Of a DNA stretch of 40,116 nt, positions 22,886 to 30,398 are shown one piece after another. The first letter of the stretch is position 1. Every line of letters starts with the position of its first letter. A program made the translations under genes and the position numbers. This DNA is from Nostocoides japonicum T1-X7 (lineage in GTDB: Bacteria; Actinomycetota; Actinomycetes; Actinomycetales; Dermatophilaceae). The notes below the pieces were generated by a model. It was given only the letters and a program-made list of their open reading frames with translations. It was not told where the DNA came from and ran no database searches. The DNA lies in assembly GCF_001046855.1 (NCBI RefSeq), contig NZ_HF570958.1, forward strand, positions 879,001 to 919,116, in the 5' to 3' direction.

Positions 22886-24430
22886 ATGCCGACCGGCGCG
22901 GCCGCCCATCCGTTCGAGGAGTATGCCGTGTCCGACCATCCGCTCCAGCCGTCCGGGCCTTCCGGCGAGGACCCCTTCGAGGGTCTGCCCCCGGAGCTCC
23001 TCGAGGTACTGCGGAGCCTGACCGGCGGCCAGCTCGACCCGCAGATGGCCTCCATGCTCAAGGACATGGGCCTGGACCAGGTCGACCCCGCGATGCTGCA
23101 GATGGTGGGCGCCCAGGTGCGCTCGATGTTCGCCTCGGCCGACGACGGTCCCGTCCAGCAGTCCGCGGCGGCCGACGTGGCGCGCAAGACCGTCGCCCAG
23201 TCCGGCGACCCCTCCGTCGGCGCGACCGCCCGGCGTCACGTCTCCGAGGCGGCCGATGCCGCCCGGCTGTGGCTCGACGCCACGACGAACCTGCCCGCGC
23301 ACGAGGTCGGCGCGGCGGCATGGAGTCGCGCGGAGTGGGTCGAGGCGACGATGCCGGTCTGGTGCGACCTCGTCGAGCCCGTCGCGACGGGCGTCGCCTC
23401 CGCGATCTCCGACGCGATCCGCGGCCAGCTGAACCAGCTCGGGGAGCTCGGCGGGCCCGGGGGGCTCGGCGAGGGGGGCCTGCCCGAGGGCCTCCTGCCC
23501 CCGGGCACCGACCCCTCGGCCGTGGTCGGGCCGATGATGACGCGGATGAGCTCGATGATGTTCTCCCTCCAGCTCGGCATGGCCGTCGGCCGCCTCGCCG
23601 AGGACGTCCTCTCCGGCACCGAGGTCGCCCTGCCCCTCGTGCCCGGCCGCACCGTCGTCCTCCTGCCGACGAACGTCGAGGCCTTCGCGGAGGGACTCGG
23701 GCTTCCCGCCGACGAGGTCCGGCTCTACCTCGCCGTTCGGGAGAGTGCCCGCGTCCGGCTCTTCGGGGGCGTCCCCTGGTTGGGGGCCGCCGTCACCGCC
23801 GCCGTCCGCGACTACGCGCGGGACATCCGGATCGACACCGACCGGATCGAGGCGGGGCTGGCCGGCATCGACCTCACCAACCCCGAGGCGCTGCAGTCCG
23901 CCCTCCAGGACAGCCTCTTCTCCCCCGAGCCCAGCGAGGCCCAGCGCTCGGCGCTGACTCGCCTCGAGACGCTCCTCGCCCTCGTCGAGGGCTGGGTCGA
24001 CCTCGTCACCGACCGCGCGACGCGCGAGGTGCTCCCGCACGCCGTCGCCCTCGGCGAGGCGGTTCGGCGGCGCCGGGCCACGGGTGGCCCGGCCGAGAAG
24101 ACCTTCGCCTCCCTCGTCGGCCTCGAGCTGCGGCCGCGCCGGCTCCGCGACGCCGCGAACCTCTGGGCCGCCCTCGAGGACCGGCTCGGCACGGCCGGTC
24201 GGGACGCCGCCTGGAGCGTGCCGGACCTCGCGCCGACGACGGCCGACCTCGACGATCCCCTCGGGTACGTCGAGCGAGCGGCGTCCGGCGCACCCCGCGA
24301 CGAGATGGACGCGGCCCTCGACGCCCTCCTCGCCGGGGACGCCGGCCCCGGCTCCCCCGGCTCTCAAGGCGGCTCCGAGCCGGACGACGGCGACGGCCCG
24401 GGCGACGACGACCCGCCGCGCGTCGGCTGA
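22886..24430 (+). CDS. DUF2342 (zincin-like) family protein
   Basis: This 514-residue soluble protein of the actinobacterial DUF2342/Zincin_2 family is a homologue of Rv3195. Landmarks are DPFEGLPPELLEVLRSL, WLDATTNLP, a Gly-rich loop at about 190-210, LPTNVEAFAEGLGLP, RLYLAVRESARVRLFGGVPW and the late EALGEAVRRRRATGGPAEKT region. The family is annotated as metallopeptidase-like, but no HExxH is present here: the corresponding helix reads RESARVRL, so catalysis is doubtful. The tail is acidic (DDGDGPGDDD). The ATG at 22886 has AAGGGAGAGG upstream; a GTG at 22928 with GAGGAG is equally good and gives the more typical N-terminus. Confidence 0.88.
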   Translation: MPTGAAAHPFEEYAVSDHPLQPSGPSGEDPFEGLPPELLEVLRSLTGGQLDPQMASMLKDMGLDQVDPAMLQMVGAQVRSMFASADDGPVQQSAAADVARKTVAQSGDPSVGATARRHVSEAADAARLWLDATTNLPAHEVGAAAWSRAEWVEATMPVWCDLVEPVATGVASAISDAIRGQLNQLGELGGPGGLGEGGLPEGLLPPGTDPSAVVGPMMTRMSSMMFSLQLGMAVGRLAEDVLSGTEVALPLVPGRTVVLLPTNVEAFAEGLGLPADEVRLYLAVRESARVRLFGGVPWLGAAVTAAVRDYARDIRIDTDRIEAGLAGIDLTNPEALQSALQDSLFSPEPSEAQRSALTRLETLLALVEGWVDLVTDRATREVLPHAVALGEAVRRRRATGGPAEKTFASLVGLELRPRRLRDAANLWAALEDRLGTAGRDAAWSVPDLAPTTADLDDPLGYVERAASGAPRDEMDAALDALLAGDAGPGSPGSQGGSEPDDGDGPGDDDPPRVG

Positions 24431-24605
24431 GCCACCGAGGCTTCGAAGCCACCGGGGCGCCAGCCCACCGAGGCGCCGGCAGATCTCTCGACGGTGAATC
24501 GGCAGGAGGCCAACGGGCCCCTTCGACGCCTGAACCGGCAGGGGCGAGACCATCCGCTCGGCCGTCGACGGGCAGGGACTCACCCGTCCGTGCGGCGGCG
24601 ACGCC

Positions 24606-24683
24606 ACGATGGCTCCGTCGGCGACCTTCGGCACGGCTCCGTCGGTGCGCTAACGGGCACGGCTTCGTCGGTGGGCTACGGCC
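24606..24683. repeat. Three degenerate 25-27 bp tandem units
   Basis: Units beginning ACGATGGCTCCGTCGG, ACGGCTCCGTCGGTG and ACGGCTTCGTCGGTG follow one another at about 24606, 24633 and 24659 and run into the 3' end of the metalloprotease gene. The gene-free stretch 24431-24675 also has shorter echoes (CCACCGAGGC twice). No terminator or ORF was identified in it. Confidence 0.4.
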
Positions 24684-25278
24684 CCGCCTGTCCCCGCCCC
24701 ACCTGTTTCGGTGCCCCCGTCTGCACCCCTGCGGCGTCCGGATCGTCGATATCGTCCGCGTCGTCCTCGTCGGAGAGGTCGAGCCCACCCGCCAGGGACA
24801 CGCCGTCGAGGAAGCCCCGGGCCCGCTCCAGCCGCGGGTAGCCCGACAGCAGCTCCCAGAACCCCGGGCCGTGTCCCGGGACGAGCAGGTGGGCCAGTTC
24901 GTGGAGGAGGACGTAGTCGATGACGTACTGCGGCATCTCCTGCAGCCGGTGGCTGAGCCGGATCGCACCCGTCGTCGGCGTGCACGAGCCCCAGCGGCCG
25001 TTCTGGTTGCGGACCCAGCGGACCGAGGTCGGCTGGGCGAGGCCACCGAGGTGGGCGCGCGACAGTCGACGCGCGGCTGCTTCGAGGTCGGGGTCGGTGG
25101 GTGCTCGCCGTCGTCCGCCCTGCTCCAGGCGCGCCACCATGTCACGCACCCACCGCTCCTCCTCCGCCTTGGACAGCGCGGCAGGCACCATGACGACGAT
25201 GCGGTCGCCCTCGCGGCGCGCCGAGATCGTCCGTCGGCGGCGTGGGCTGCGCCGGACCTCCACCGTCCTCCCGTCCAT
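24676..25278 (-). CDS. YgjP-like (DUF45) metallopeptidase
   Basis: This 200-residue zinc peptidase-like protein has a basic N-terminus (VEVRRSPRRRRTISARREGD), the conserved RNQNGRWGSCTPTTGAIRLS and the zinc motif HELAHLLVPGHGPGFW (His126, Glu127, His130, third ligand His136). This is the DUF45/WLM-type core. E. coli YgjP has the same fold; the substrate is unknown. The tail is acidic (DLSDEDDADDIDD). It is transcribed alone, divergent from the DUF5679 gene across a 215-base gap. Confidence 0.9.
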   Translation of the reverse strand: MDGRTVEVRRSPRRRRTISARREGDRIVVMVPAALSKAEEERWVRDMVARLEQGGRRRAPTDPDLEAAARRLSRAHLGGLAQPTSVRWVRNQNGRWGSCTPTTGAIRLSHRLQEMPQYVIDYVLLHELAHLLVPGHGPGFWELLSGYPRLERARGFLDGVSLAGGLDLSDEDDADDIDDPDAAGVQTGAPKQVGRGQAGP

Positions 25279-25493
25279 GTCACGAGGCTAGGGCACCCCA
25301 CCGACACTGTCCCGCGACGCGACCGAGCGGCATCGGCAGACCCTGGGCCCGGGCACGACGAGGCGGCCGAGGTCCGGCGACGCCGGCTCCGCCGCGGGCC
25401 CCCCACGTGCGCGAAACCGTGCTCAGGCTGGTCTAGGGTGAACGGTGGTCACGCCGCGACAGCGGCCCCCCATCGACAAGGAGACAGCTGCAT

Positions 25494-25655
25494 ATGGCAG
25501 ACGAGACCTACAACGGCGAGTTCTACTGCGTGAAGTGCAAGGAGAAGCGCGAGGCCGAGGGCCGAGTCGTCGTGTCCGAGAACGGTCGGCGCATGGCGAA
25601 GGCCACCTGCCCGGTCTGCGGTACGAACCTCAACCGCATCCTCGGCAAGGCCTGA
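25494..25655 (+). CDS. DUF5679 zinc-ribbon protein, 53 residues
   Basis: This is a 53-residue protein with two CxxC knuckles, Cys12-Cys15 (FYCVKCKEKRE) and Cys39-Cys42 (ATCPVCGTNL), separated by a beta-hairpin-like stretch. This is the DUF5679 zinc ribbon, common in actinobacteria and of unknown function. AAGGAG lies 10 bases before the ATG. A -10-like TAGGGT at 25434-25439 is a candidate promoter. A 32-base perfect palindrome terminates it, so it is a single-gene transcript. Confidence 0.88.
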   Translation: MADETYNGEFYCVKCKEKREAEGRVVVSENGRRMAKATCPVCGTNLNRILGKA

Positions 25656-25669
25656 CACAGGACCTCCCT

Positions 25670-25701
25670 GGGGCCGGTCGGACAGCTGTCCGACCGGCCC
25701 C
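25670..25701 (+). terminator. Perfect 32-base palindrome terminator
   Basis: GGGGCCGGTCGGACAG (25670-25685) is followed directly by its reverse complement CTGTCCGACCGGCCCC (25686-25701), starting 15 bases after the DUF5679 stop. No T-run follows. Confidence 0.8.
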
Positions 25702-25723
25702 ATCCATGTCGACGCCGCCCTCC

Positions 25724-25818
25724 GGGTTCAGGCTGATCGGGTCCAGGTTGATCCGGGTCCAGGTTGATCCGGGTCCAGGTTGATCCGGGTCCAGGTTGAT
25801 CCGGGCCCAGGTTGATCC
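25724..25818. repeat. 16-bp tandem array, six units
   Basis: GGGTCCAGGTTGATCC is repeated without spacers. Four identical units span 25739-25802. A variant, GGGCCCAGGTTGATCC, lies at 25803-25818, and a 15-base degenerate unit (GGGTTCAGGCTGATC) at 25724-25738. The array abuts the palindromic element at 25817. Units are contiguous, so it is not a CRISPR. Confidence 0.85.
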
Positions 25819-25880
25819 GGACGGAGAAGTTGCGTCGGGACGGAGCAACTCCTCCGTCGCGACGCAACTTCTCCGTCCGG
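25817..25880. repeat. 64-bp palindromic element, copy A
   Basis: The arms are 21 bp and perfect (25817-25837 and 25860-25880; left arm begins CCGGACGGAGAAGTTGCG). The 22-base loop itself contains GACGGAG/CTCCGTC. A diverged copy lies at 28614-28677. The element sits between the DUF5679 terminator and the E1-like gene. Gene-free sequence continues to 26033, with only the strong ribosome site of the next gene recognised. Confidence 0.8.
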
Positions 25881-26033
25881 GTGGACGAGAGGCACCTCCT
25901 CGTCGAGTGGAGGTCGCCGCCGACCCTGTGGATGACCACCGACCCCGAGGTATGCCATGTGCCATGGTTCGGGGAGGGGCCGCGGCCGACGGGTGCCGGG
26001 CTCGTCGGAAGGCCGGCCGGGAGGAGGTGAGCG

Positions 26034-26669
26034 GTGGTCCTCGGTCCGGCTCGCGCCTGGAGCCGCGTCGTCGTCGACGGCGCCGGACGCCTCGCCCGTG
26101 ATCTCGCCGACGACCTGCGGGTCGCGGGCGTGGGTAGCGTCACCGGCGGCGTCTTCGCGCTGGACGCGGAGCTGCGGCTCACCGACCATCGGCCCGACCT
26201 CGCCGTCCTCGTCACGGGCGCGCCCTGCCGCCCCGGAGTGGCCGCGCCGCTCCTGGCCCGCGGCATACCTCATCTCCCCGTGACGGTGCACGAGCTGGAG
26301 GTCGTCGTCGGTCCCCTCGTGCTTCCCGGCCGGTCGGCCTGCCTGCGCTGCCTGGCACTCGTGGGCGGCACTGGCGCGTGCGGCACCGCATACGGGAGTC
26401 CGGCCCGTCCAGGCGTCTCGGACGGGGACGCGGTCGTCGCGCATCCCACGACCGCGGTCGTCGACCCGGCCCTCCACGCCTTCGCGCGGGCGACCGCGAC
26501 GATGACGATCTGTGCGGCCCTCTCCGAGGAGTGCCCGCCCGGCGTGACCCTCGAGGTCTCGGTGCCCTGGCCACGCCCGGTCCAGCGGGTCTGGTCGCCC
26601 CACCCCAGGTGCCGGTGCGGCGCGTTCGACGCATCGCGATATCCGCTCGGGAGAGAATGGACGGCGTGA
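26034..26669 (+). CDS. Stand-alone ThiF/E1-like domain protein (cyclodehydratase-partner type, short)
   Basis: This 211-residue protein resembles the C-terminal part of ThiF/E1-like proteins annotated as TOMM cyclodehydratase partners. It has a Rossmann start RVVVDGAGRLARDL, IPHLPVTVHELEVVVGPLVL, PGRSACLRCLALV and a C-terminal HPRCRCG. CLRC (103-106) and CRC (193-195) look like a zinc tetrad. The usual N-terminal peptide-binding region of about 100 residues is absent, yet the GTG start has a near-perfect GGAGGAGGTGA, so the short form is probably genuine. There is no YcaO or precursor gene nearby. It overlaps the ABC1 kinase gene (GTGA) and occupies the Rv3196 position. The function is unknown. 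Confidence 0.75.
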   Translation: MVLGPARAWSRVVVDGAGRLARDLADDLRVAGVGSVTGGVFALDAELRLTDHRPDLAVLVTGAPCRPGVAAPLLARGIPHLPVTVHELEVVVGPLVLPGRSACLRCLALVGGTGACGTAYGSPARPGVSDGDAVVAHPTTAVVDPALHAFARATATMTICAALSEECPPGVTLEVSVPWPRPVQRVWSPHPRCRCGAFDASRYPLGREWTA

Positions 26670-28003
26670 GCGACCTTCCGCGCAGCGCCGTGGCCCGCAC
26701 CGCCAAGCTGGCCTCGCTGCCGCTCGGGGTCGCGGGCCGGACCGCGCTCGGCATCGGCAAACGGATCGGGGGCAAGCCTGCCGAGGCGGTTGCCGCCGAG
26801 CTCCAGGCCCGCACCGCGGCTCAGCTCTTCGCCGTCCTCGGGGAGCTCAAGGGTGGCGCGATGAAGGTCGGCCAGGCCCTGTCGATCATGGAGGCCGCGC
26901 TCCCCGAGGAGCTCGCCGCGCCGTACCGCGCGACGCTCACCAAGCTCCAGGACGCCGCGCCGCCGATGCCGTCCGAGACGGTCCACCGGGTGCTCGCCGA
27001 CCAGCTCGGGCCCCGGTGGCGGACGAGCAAGTTCATCGAGTTCGACGACACGCCGGCTGCCGCCGCCTCGATCGGCCAGGTCCACCGGGCGGTGTGGCGC
27101 GACGGGCGTCCGGTGGCGGTCAAGATCCAGTACCCGGGCGCCGGCGAGGCGCTCATGAGCGACCTCGCCCAGCTGGCCCGCGTCGCCCGCGTCGCGACGG
27201 CCTGGGTCCCCGGACTCGACGTCAAGCCGATCACCGAGGAGCTGCGGGCCCGGATGGGCGAGGAACTCGACTACGACCTCGAGGCCCGCAACCAGCGGGC
27301 CTTCGTCCGCGGGTTCCGCGACGACCCGGAGGTCGTCGTCCCCGACGTCCTCGTCCACTCCGAGCACGTCATCGTGTCCGAGTGGCTCGACGGCACGCCG
27401 CTGTCGCGGATCATCGCCCACGGCACCCAGGAGGAGCGCGACCGGGCCGCCGCTCTCTACCTCCGCTTCCAGGTCGTCGCCCCGGCCCGGGCCGGCATCC
27501 TCCACGCCGACCCCCACCCGGGCAACTTCCGGATCACGGCCGACGGCCGGCTCGGCGTCCTCGACTTCGGCCTCGTCAACCGGCTGCCCCACGGGATGCC
27601 GGCGAGCATCGGCCGCCTCGTCTCGTATGCCTTGGCCGGCGACGCCGCGACGATGGCCCGGGGCCTGCGGGAGGAGGGGTTCGTCAAGTCGACGATGTCC
27701 ATCGATCCCGAGGACCTGCTCGGCTACCTCTCGCCGTTCATCGACCCGCTGCGCCACGAGGAGTTCACCTTCAGCCGTTCCTGGCTGCGGGGGATGGCGA
27801 CCCGGGTCCAGGATCTGCGGCGCCCCGAGTTCCGCGTCGGCATGAAGCTCAACCTGCCCCCCGACTACGTCCTCATCCACCGCGTGTGGCTCGGCGGCAT
27901 CGGGGTGCTGTGCCAGGTCGGCGGGACCGTGCCGGCCCGCGACATCGTCCTCGGCAACCTCCCCGGCGCCGACTGGGACCTCATCCCGGCCGCCGTCTCC
28001 TGA
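26666..28003 (+). CDS. ABC1/UbiB family atypical kinase
   Basis: This 445-residue member of the ABC1 (UbiB/COQ8) atypical kinases has its motifs in order: KxGQ in GGAMKVGQALSIMEAALPEE (67-70), the Ala-rich loop AAAASIGQVHRAV (131-143) replacing the P-loop, VAVKIQYPG with the ATP Lys, HADPHPGNF (about 279) and the metal Asp in LDFGLV (about 299). The family binds ATP and supports quinone or lipid-related processes; the role in actinobacteria is unclear. The GTG at 26666 overlaps the previous stop. ATG at 26657 is in frame, but homologues begin at (M/V)SDLPR. Rv3197 is the syntenic homologue. Confidence 0.9.
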   Translation: MSDLPRSAVARTAKLASLPLGVAGRTALGIGKRIGGKPAEAVAAELQARTAAQLFAVLGELKGGAMKVGQALSIMEAALPEELAAPYRATLTKLQDAAPPMPSETVHRVLADQLGPRWRTSKFIEFDDTPAAAASIGQVHRAVWRDGRPVAVKIQYPGAGEALMSDLAQLARVARVATAWVPGLDVKPITEELRARMGEELDYDLEARNQRAFVRGFRDDPEVVVPDVLVHSEHVIVSEWLDGTPLSRIIAHGTQEERDRAAALYLRFQVVAPARAGILHADPHPGNFRITADGRLGVLDFGLVNRLPHGMPASIGRLVSYALAGDAATMARGLREEGFVKSTMSIDPEDLLGYLSPFIDPLRHEEFTFSRSWLRGMATRVQDLRRPEFRVGMKLNLPPDYVLIHRVWLGGIGVLCQVGGTVPARDIVLGNLPGADWDLIPAAVS

Positions 28004-28143
28004 CCGACCTCGCCCCGTCCCCGAACCCGGAAACCGGCCAGCCGCCGCTCTGCTGCCCGCCCGCTGTTCGCCGGTGGCGATCTGGCACCCGATCGGGGGC
28101 TGTGCACCACCCCTCGCCCCGGCCGGTAGCAGGGCCGAACTCG

Positions 28144-28584
28144 TCAGAACGGCGGGAGCTCTCCCTCCCCCGGCGTCACGCGGAGGTCGGCCTCGTCGAT
28201 GGCGACGTCGTTGATCGACGCCTCGCGTCGTGCCATGTAGCCCAGCTCGTCGAACTCCCACAGCTCGTTGCCGTAGGACCGCCACCACTGGCCGGAGGCG
28301 TCCCGCGACTCGTACTGGAAGCGGACGGCGATCCGGTTGCCCTCGAAGGCCCACAGGTTCTTGCGAAGTCGGTAGTCCAGCTCCCGCTCCCACTTGCGGG
28401 TGAGGAAGGCGACGACCTCCTCGCGGCCTCGCACGTGCTCGTGCCGGTTCCGCCACACCGTGTCCACGCTGTAGGCGCCGGCGACACGCTCGGGGTCACG
28501 GGTGTTCCACGCGTCCTCGGCCGCCTGGACCTTGGCTCGGGCGGTCTCCTCGGTGAAGGGCGGGAGCGGGGGGCGAGGATCCAT
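28144..28584 (-). CDS. DUF1348 / NTF2-like protein
   Basis: This 146-residue protein with the cone-shaped NTF2-like fold (DUF1348) has [80 protein letters not shown] and [20 protein letters not shown]. The ATG at 28584 has AAGGAC 8 bases upstream; an ATG six codons earlier has none. It stands alone, and its promoter region holds the second 64-bp palindromic element. The function is unknown; such folds bind small hydrophobic ligands. The 140 bases between it and the ABC1 gene show nothing recognisable. Confidence 0.87.
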   Translation of the reverse strand: MDPRPPLPPFTEETARAKVQAAEDAWNTRDPERVAGAYSVDTVWRNRHEHVRGREEVVAFLTRKWERELDYRLRKNLWAFEGNRIAVRFQYESRDASGQWWRSYGNELWEFDELGYMARREASINDVAIDEADLRVTPGEGELPPF

Positions 28585-28613
28585 CGGCGGTGTCCTTTCC
28601 ATCGGAGCGTCAT

Positions 28614-28677
28614 CCGGACGGAGAACCTGCGTCGTGACGGAGCAACTCCTCCGTCCGGGTGCGACATCTCCGTCCAA
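28614..28677. repeat. 64-bp palindromic element, copy B
   Basis: Same length and layout as 25817-25880. It begins CCGGACGGAGAA, keeps the central GACGGAGCAACTCCTCCGTC and ends CTCCGTCC. The outer arms are diverged on the right side (CGGGTGCGACAT in place of GCGACGCAACTT). It lies 30 bases upstream of the NTF2-like start. Confidence 0.75.
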
Positions 28678-28743
28678 CCGAAGGGTATGCGGGATGCCGG
28701 CCTGGCGGACGACGACGCCCTCACGACGCCGTCCACCTCGTCG

Positions 28744-28941
28744 TCACCACCAGGCGGAGTCGAGCTTGCCCTCGATGCTGCGCAGGTGCCGTCTGCTGCA
28801 GTCGTCGCACGTCCACACCTCGCGCCCGTTCTCGGTACCGCGGGTCCAGGTGAGGCGCGCGAGGGCCGTCGCCTCGTCGTCGGACGGGCTGGCACCGCAC
28901 GTGCTGCACACCGGCCTCGGGTCCGCTGCCGCCGCACTCAT
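28744..28941 (-). CDS. Small zinc-ribbon protein, 65 residues
   Basis: This 65-residue protein has two CxxC pairs, Cys12/Cys15 (VCSTCGASP) and Cys45/Cys48 (WTCDDCSRRH), and ends in RSIEGKLDSAWW. That ending recurs in conserved hypothetical actinobacterial proteins. GGAGGAG lies about 10 bases before the ATG. It is probably a zinc-stabilised adaptor; no function is known. It follows the HhH-GPD gene by 50 bases on the same strand and may be co-transcribed. Confidence 0.8.
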   Translation of the reverse strand: MSAAAADPRPVCSTCGASPSDDEATALARLTWTRGTENGREVWTCDDCSRRHLRSIEGKLDSAWW

Positions 28942-28990
28942 CCGCGTCACGCTCCTCCGGGCTGCCTCGTCGGTCCATCCTCGGCGGCAT

Positions 28991-29620
28991 TCATCGCTCG
29001 GCGGCGACCTTCCCGGTGGGCTTCGCGGCCGAGGGCAGCGAGGCGGCGGCCTTCGCGGCCGCCTTGGCCTGCTTCTTGAACTCCCGCACTTTGCCGAGGG
29101 ACTCGGCGTCGACGACGTCGGCGACCGAGCGGAAGGAGCCGTCCTCGGCATACGGACCGATGGCCTCCCGCCACCCCTCCGGACGGATGCCGAGCTGCTT
29201 GCCGAGGAGGGCGGCGAAGATGCGGGCCTTCTGGTCGCCGAAGCCGGGCAGGGCCTTCAGGCGCGCGACGATGTCCTCGGCGGAGGCGGCGGTCGTCCAG
29301 ATCCGGGAGGCGTCGCCGTCGTAGTCCTCGACGACGACCCGAGCCAGCGCCTGGACGCGAGCGGCCATCGAGCGGCCGTACCGATGGATCGCCGGGGGCG
29401 TCGCCGCGAGGTCGGCGAAGGCCTCCGGGTCGGCGTCCGCGATCGCCTCGGGGTCGAGCGTGCCGAACCGGTCGAGGATCTTCGCCGGGCCGCGGAAGGC
29501 ATGCTCCATCGGATACTGCTGGTCCAGGAGCATCCCGACGAGGAGGGCGAAGGGGCTGCTCGACAGGACCTCGTCGGCGTGCGGATCCTGGGCGAGCACG
29601 AGAACGGGCTGGGACGGCAT
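28991..29620 (-). CDS. HhH-GPD base-excision repair family protein
   Basis: This 209-residue protein of the helix-hairpin-helix GPD DNA-glycosylase superfamily (TIGR03252-type) has FALLVGMLLDQQYPMEHAFRG, the hairpin LPGFGDQKARIFAALLGKQL and the GWREAIGPYAEDGSFRSVAD region. It ends in a Lys/Ala-rich tail (FKKQAKAAAKAAASLPSAAK) that may contact DNA. It lacks the FeS cysteines of MutY/Nth. The lesion specificity is unknown. The ATG at 29620 was chosen because upstream sequence is low-complexity and contains the previous operon's terminator. Confidence 0.87.
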   Translation of the reverse strand: MPSQPVLVLAQDPHADEVLSSSPFALLVGMLLDQQYPMEHAFRGPAKILDRFGTLDPEAIADADPEAFADLAATPPAIHRYGRSMAARVQALARVVVEDYDGDASRIWTTAASAEDIVARLKALPGFGDQKARIFAALLGKQLGIRPEGWREAIGPYAEDGSFRSVADVVDAESLGKVREFKKQAKAAAKAAASLPSAAKPTGKVAAER

Positions 29621-29649
29621 ACGACCCACGGTAGCCGGTCCCGGAGACA

Positions 29650-29686
29650 CCCCGACCCGCGTCGGCGGGGCGGACGCGGGTCGGGG
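29650..29686 (-). terminator. Terminator after the whiB7 operon
   Basis: Perfect 14-bp arms CCCCGACCCGCGTC (29650-29663) and GACGCGGGTCGGGG (29673-29686) with a 9-base loop begin 18 bases past the stop of the small ORF that follows whiB7. Confidence 0.75.
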
Positions 29687-29703
29687 CTCGGGCTGCGCGG
29701 CGG

Positions 29704-29835
29704 TCATCGAGTCATCCGCGCCAGGTGCATCTGCAGTTCGTGGCGGAGCATCTGCTCCTGCCGCTCCGCTCTGCGCTGATGCTGGACGCGGTTGTGCTCG
29801 AGACGACGCAGCTGCTGTACGCGGCGGTGGTACAT
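29704..29835 (-). CDS. Small basic coiled-coil protein downstream of whiB7, 43 residues
   Basis: This 43-residue protein has its ATG at 29835 preceded by the strong site AAGGAGG with 7-base spacing. It is one Arg/Gln-rich amphipathic helix (VQQLRRLEHNRVQHQRRAER, then QEQMLRHELQMHLARM) with leucines in heptad register. It follows whiB7 by 53 bases and shares its terminator, so it should be co-induced with whiB7. A nucleic-acid or ribosome-binding peptide is conceivable, but no family was recognised. Confidence 0.65.
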   Translation of the reverse strand: MYHRRVQQLRRLEHNRVQHQRRAERQEQMLRHELQMHLARMTR

Positions 29836-29888
29836 CTCGGGCCTCCTTCGTGAGGTGTCGAGTGGGGGGTTTCGATGGGTTGCCGCCC

Positions 29889-30173
29889 TCAGGCGGCGAC
29901 AGGGTTCTTGCGCGGGCGTCCGCGGGGACGCTTGCGGGCGACGACCGCTCCGGAGATGAAGAGCTCTCCGCCCCAGACGCCCCAGGGCTCCCGGCGGTCG
30001 AGGGCGCCGGCAAGGCACTCCGAGCGGACCGGGCAGGTCCGGCAGAGAGCCTTGGCGAACTCGACGTCCTGCGGAAGCTCGGCGAACCAGATCTCGGCGT
30101 CGTTCTCCCGGCACGGGATCAGGTCGTCGCCGACGGTCGGAGCGATCATGTCGATCAGCTCTGTCAGCGCCAT
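29889..30173 (-). CDS. whiB7: WhiB7 transcriptional activator
   Basis: This 94-residue WhiB protein has FeS ligands Cys21, Cys44, Cys47 and Cys53. The turn motif REPWGVWGGELF and a C-terminal AT-hook KRPRGRPRK (RGRPR at 84-88) mark WhiB7 rather than other Wbl proteins. WhiB7 binds sigma-A region 4 and AT-rich DNA upstream of -35 elements, activating intrinsic resistance genes when ribosomes are inhibited. The ATG at 30173 has an excellent AAGGAGGTGA. An in-frame GTG at 30275 would give 128 residues, like longer Streptomyces WblC. Expression is probably controlled by the leader at 30317-30723. uvrD2 lies immediately upstream, as in mycobacteria. Confidence 0.93.
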   Translation of the reverse strand: MALTELIDMIAPTVGDDLIPCRENDAEIWFAELPQDVEFAKALCRTCPVRSECLAGALDRREPWGVWGGELFISGAVVARKRPRGRPRKNPVAA

Positions 30174-30316
30174 GGCGCTCACCTCCTTGTCCTCGCCGCC
30201 CGTCGTGTGGGCGATCTGCTGGTGGTCGGTGCCCGGTGGGGCGGTGACCTTGGGCTGTTCGGTGGTGGTCTTCACGGTGTGGGCCTTTGCGGGTCGGTGG
30301 CCCTCGAGGAATGACG

Positions 30317-30398
30317 AAGGCCGCGGATCCCGATGTCGGGATCCGCGGCCTTGGAGGTGTGCCGTCCGGTGCTGCCTACACCGGTGGTGCTCCAAGGC
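30317..30398 (-). promoter_or_regulatory. whiB7 leader attenuator: terminator and competing hairpin
   Basis: On the minus-strand transcript the end of the upstream ORF carries GCCTTGGAG (30398-30390). It can pair perfectly with CTCCAAGGC (30356-30348). The last five bases of that second segment are also the start of a very strong 17-bp stem, AAGGCCGCGGATCCCGA (30352-30336) with its complement (30333-30317) across a 2-base loop. Only one of the two can form. A ribosome at the ORF's stop would cover the first segment and let the terminator form; stalling earlier would favour the competing helix and read-through into whiB7. Regulation of this kind is established for whiB7 in other actinobacteria; the pairing here is read from sequence. 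Confidence 0.7.

Noticed and set aside
25724..25818. CRISPR array
   Set aside because: The units are contiguous 16-mers with no spacers, and no cas genes are present.
26034..26669. Functional azole-peptide (TOMM) biosynthesis cluster
   Set aside because: There is no YcaO, dehydrogenase or precursor, and the protein lacks the peptide-recognition domain and sits in conserved core synteny.
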